Source: Hyperoplus lanceolatus | Taxonomy: Eukaryota; Chordata; Actinopteri; Uranoscopiformes; Ammodytidae | Direction: 5' to 3' | Length of the DNA: 64,000 nt | NCBI GenBank assembly: GCA_026929865.2 | Contig: CM049405.1 | Location: 4,357,501 to 4,421,500, forward strand | Shown: piece after piece, positions 61,412 through 64,000 of the stretch | Layout: each line of letters begins with the position of its first letter | How positions within the stretch are numbered: position 1 is the stretch's first letter | Position numbers and translations under genes: made by a program | Notes under the pieces: generated by a model | Database searches by the model: none | What the model was told of the DNA's origin: nothing | What the model saw: the letters and a program-made list of their open reading frames with translations, nothing else

Positions 61412-63366
61412 ACAGTCTGCCCCTGACATACGCTCTGCTTGAAGTAATAACAGAACTACATTCATTATAAATACATAGTTATATTAACGAGGTGAGACAC
61501 AGTAGGTTGGTGGTGTTTCTGATCAAGGACATAATTCATTCAGCTTGTTTCGTACAATGTAGACCATGATTATAAAGGTGATTTTAATTTTTTTATTTAA
61601 TAAATTCAATTGTTCAGATGTGTTGAGTCACTCGAGTTATTTAAAAAAAAAAATTGCTACTAACTAGTTTAGTCATGTTGCAAGGTGAGGATCACAGTCA
61701 CCAGAACCTCAATTTAAAAATTCTAATTGTTATGATAAGCAATTTGACTTCTCATCCATCAGCGCAAGGTCCATTTAGTAGCTTTTATGGAGCTTTCAAT
61801 CACACATAATCATCAGCAGACAAAGGACTGAATGATATTTGTTGAAAACGTCTCCAATGATAAATACCACACTGGCTAACATGGACATGAGGCCCTATGT
61901 CCAAAATCCCGAACTACCCCTTTAAGGGCTCTTTCTATCCATTCAAGTATAGACATATCTATTTTTCTGAGCAGTTATCTATCCATCCATTTTCTCCCAT
62001 TTATTTGCCGTTTCTGTAAACCTTTTAAGAAATATTTAAATTACATCTGAGAATCTATATAGAGTTTAAAATACAATGTACATGTAATTGAACACTATGA
62101 GTAGTTATGTCATGTAAGAATAGATCCATTGATTGATGCCATACCATAACGTTAACCAATGCAGGTCAGAGTACAGAGCAAACACTAGAGAGACCTTCAC
62201 AGATGGAATGGGACTTTGCCCTTTGCTACACTGACATTTCCAAAACCTCACATGACTGGATGTTCAGAAAGCAGCCGTGCCTCCATAACAGGGACACAGC
62301 TATTCTTACCACTCACATGATGGAACTATTTCTGTGTGACTGTGTGTGGACAGAGGGCCGCAAACCAATCAGAGGAAGGGTTAAGCCTTTTTTTAGAATT
62401 TTAATTAATTAATTTTATTTAATTTATTAGTTTTTTATGCTTATTATGAGCTAAAAATTAATTTGGAAATGCTTTAAGATGTACAAAAAGAAAAAAATGG
62501 GAATTTTCTTGGAGACAGCATCTAGTAGTGGCCATCACAAAATTAAGCTATTTTATATTTTTACAGAAATTTTGAATAAACATTATTGCACAACCTACTT
62601 GGTCTTCACCCTGTTAATAAATAAACCAACAGTTAGATTCCAAGGGCCAATCAGAGCATTTTTAGAAGGCGGGGCTTAAAGAGACTAAAACAGAGCGTTT
62701 CAGACAGAGGCTGAAAAGAGGAGTTTCATCAATGGCACAAACAGTTTCTATTTAAAACCCAAATTACAATTTTGAACCTAAAAATAAGAATATTGTGACA
62801 AAAAAAACACACACACACACACACATTGGTCAGGTTTTTTTTAGAAAAAATAAGTTTATAAATCATGCAGTCGTTAAGTCATCTTCCTGAAGTCACTCTA
62901 CACAAATACACATCAACTCCTTTCCCCCTAATTTTCCTTTCAAAGCAGTGTACAAGTCTTTCTCATCACGTGATCTTCACACCAATATTTACACTTAAAA
63001 CTAAAGTAATAAATATGATAAAATGAGTATAAGTTTTTTCAAAATAAAAGATGAATATGAATATGCTTCCAGGAGGCACTGTGTGTGTGTGTGTGGGCTG
63101 GTTTTTCTTCAGGGCCTGACATGACAGGACAGGTTGGGCCCTTATGTTACATTGACAGTGGGTATTATTATACATGCTTTAAAAAAAATAACACCTAACA
63201 TGCTAGATATTGCACACTTTGCAGTATAATTTAGCTTCTATTATATCCAGCGGCGCTCCCTTGATAATGACGAGAGCCTAGCGTATGTAACAATGAGCAA
63301 GAAAAAACAAAAATAAAATACAGACTCCATCACCTACTAAAAAATAAAATCTTAACATAAAGTTAT

Positions 63367-63682
63367 TTAAAGCTATAGTGCGTAACCTTTTCATTTAAAT
63401 GAATGTCCGATACATTCAAGCCATTACCAAATGCGCCACAACACTCTCTGTATTTCTCAGTATGGCAGCGTTTACAAACTGGTGTCGCCCCACTGACACT
63501 GGCGCAGGAGCTCAGAAAAAATCCTTAGTTGTTGATTCTACTAAGAAAAAACCTGGACGTACAGCAGAAGGTATAAAATCTATGTGCGATCAATGAAGGC
63601 TTTACCTCATGTAGACAGTGTTGTTGTAATTACTCACAATTCCTCAGGGGGGGGCGACAGAAGTTACGCACTTTAGCTTTAA
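63367..63682. mobile_element. Second full copy of the GCTATAGTGCGTAAC foldback element
   Basis: Ends TTAAAGCTATAGTGCGTAAC and GTTACGCACTTTAGCTTTAA. Shares the interior phrase with 27105-27445. Confidence 0.8.
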
Positions 63683-64000
63683 AGTTCAACAGCCTTTTTA
63701 AACAGCTGTGTGTATTCCTGATATATTTTGTACATCTAGTCCTTTTTTTTTATATACACATCCTCTGTGACTGTGACAGTGTCTAACCTGTGTCCCCTGC
63801 CCTTTAATTCTCATGATATATAATATTAAAATAACAATATACAGTATGTGGTGAGATGGTGGAATTTGAACGTAATGGCGCAGTTTTTTTTTGTTGCATT
63901 GCTGATTGCATTTGTCTTGTGGAGCTTTCTGTGCGTGACTTTAGAGACGTTAAAAGTTTTTCAAGTTATTTTTTGTGACCCTTCATGTTCAAGTTCAAGT

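Larger units (their letters stand above)
59432..64000. other. hspd1 3' flank, no further gene seen
   Basis: hspd1 3' UTR of unknown length, then foldback elements at 60640-60945, 61132-61411 and 63367-63682. A (GT)n lies at 60417-60458. In human the next gene is COQ10B. Its exons are not visible here, though 62800-63200 could hold an untranslated end. Confidence 0.5.

Overview
The window is nuclear DNA from a bony fish, most likely a teleost. The evidence is vertebrate split genes with GT-AG introns, very dense (AC)n, (GATA)n and (CT)n microsatellites, tRNA-derived SINEs and many small foldback transposons. Species cannot be named from the sequence. Four genes can be rebuilt exon by exon: RFTN2 (+, 2678-26205), MOB4 (-, 31819-40252), HSPE1 (-, 41320-45717) and HSPD1 (+, 48377-59431, with a probable non-coding first exon near 46340-46442). 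The order RFTN2-MOB4-HSPE1-HSPD1 matches the human chromosome 2 block, so this is an ancient syntenic group.

Layout: 1-2600 is upstream sequence with no gene. RFTN2 has nine coding exons over 23.5 kb and encodes a 439-residue raftlin-2 with an N-terminal MGC acylation site. Its 12-kb first intron is a repeat reservoir. RFTN2 and MOB4 converge on a 5.6-kb region (26206-31818) of 3' UTR and transposon remains. MOB4 has eight coding exons (226 aa) with all four zinc ligands. HSPE1 has four coding exons (99 aa), the first holding only the ATG. HSPE1 and HSPD1 diverge from a shared promoter that carries a perfect three-unit heat-shock element and two NRF1-like sites, as expected for the Hsp10/Hsp60 chaperonin pair of the mitochondrial matrix. 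HSPD1 has ten coding exons (576 aa). 59432-64000 holds its 3' flank and transposons, with no further gene seen. All four reading frames stay open across every junction I propose.

No unknown multi-gene system is visible. The notable signals are structural. (1) Four of the eight RFTN2 3' splice sites follow UG repeats, two of them 191-195 nt long and almost touching the exon, in exons whose skipping would shift the frame. (2) Exon edges have been copied into neighbouring introns or the 3' UTR in RFTN2 exon 5, RFTN2 exon 9, HSPD1 exon 10 and probably HSPD1 exon 6. (3) 120-bp inverted repeats bracket RFTN2 exon 6. (4) Several transposon insertions, some nested, keep readable target-site duplications.
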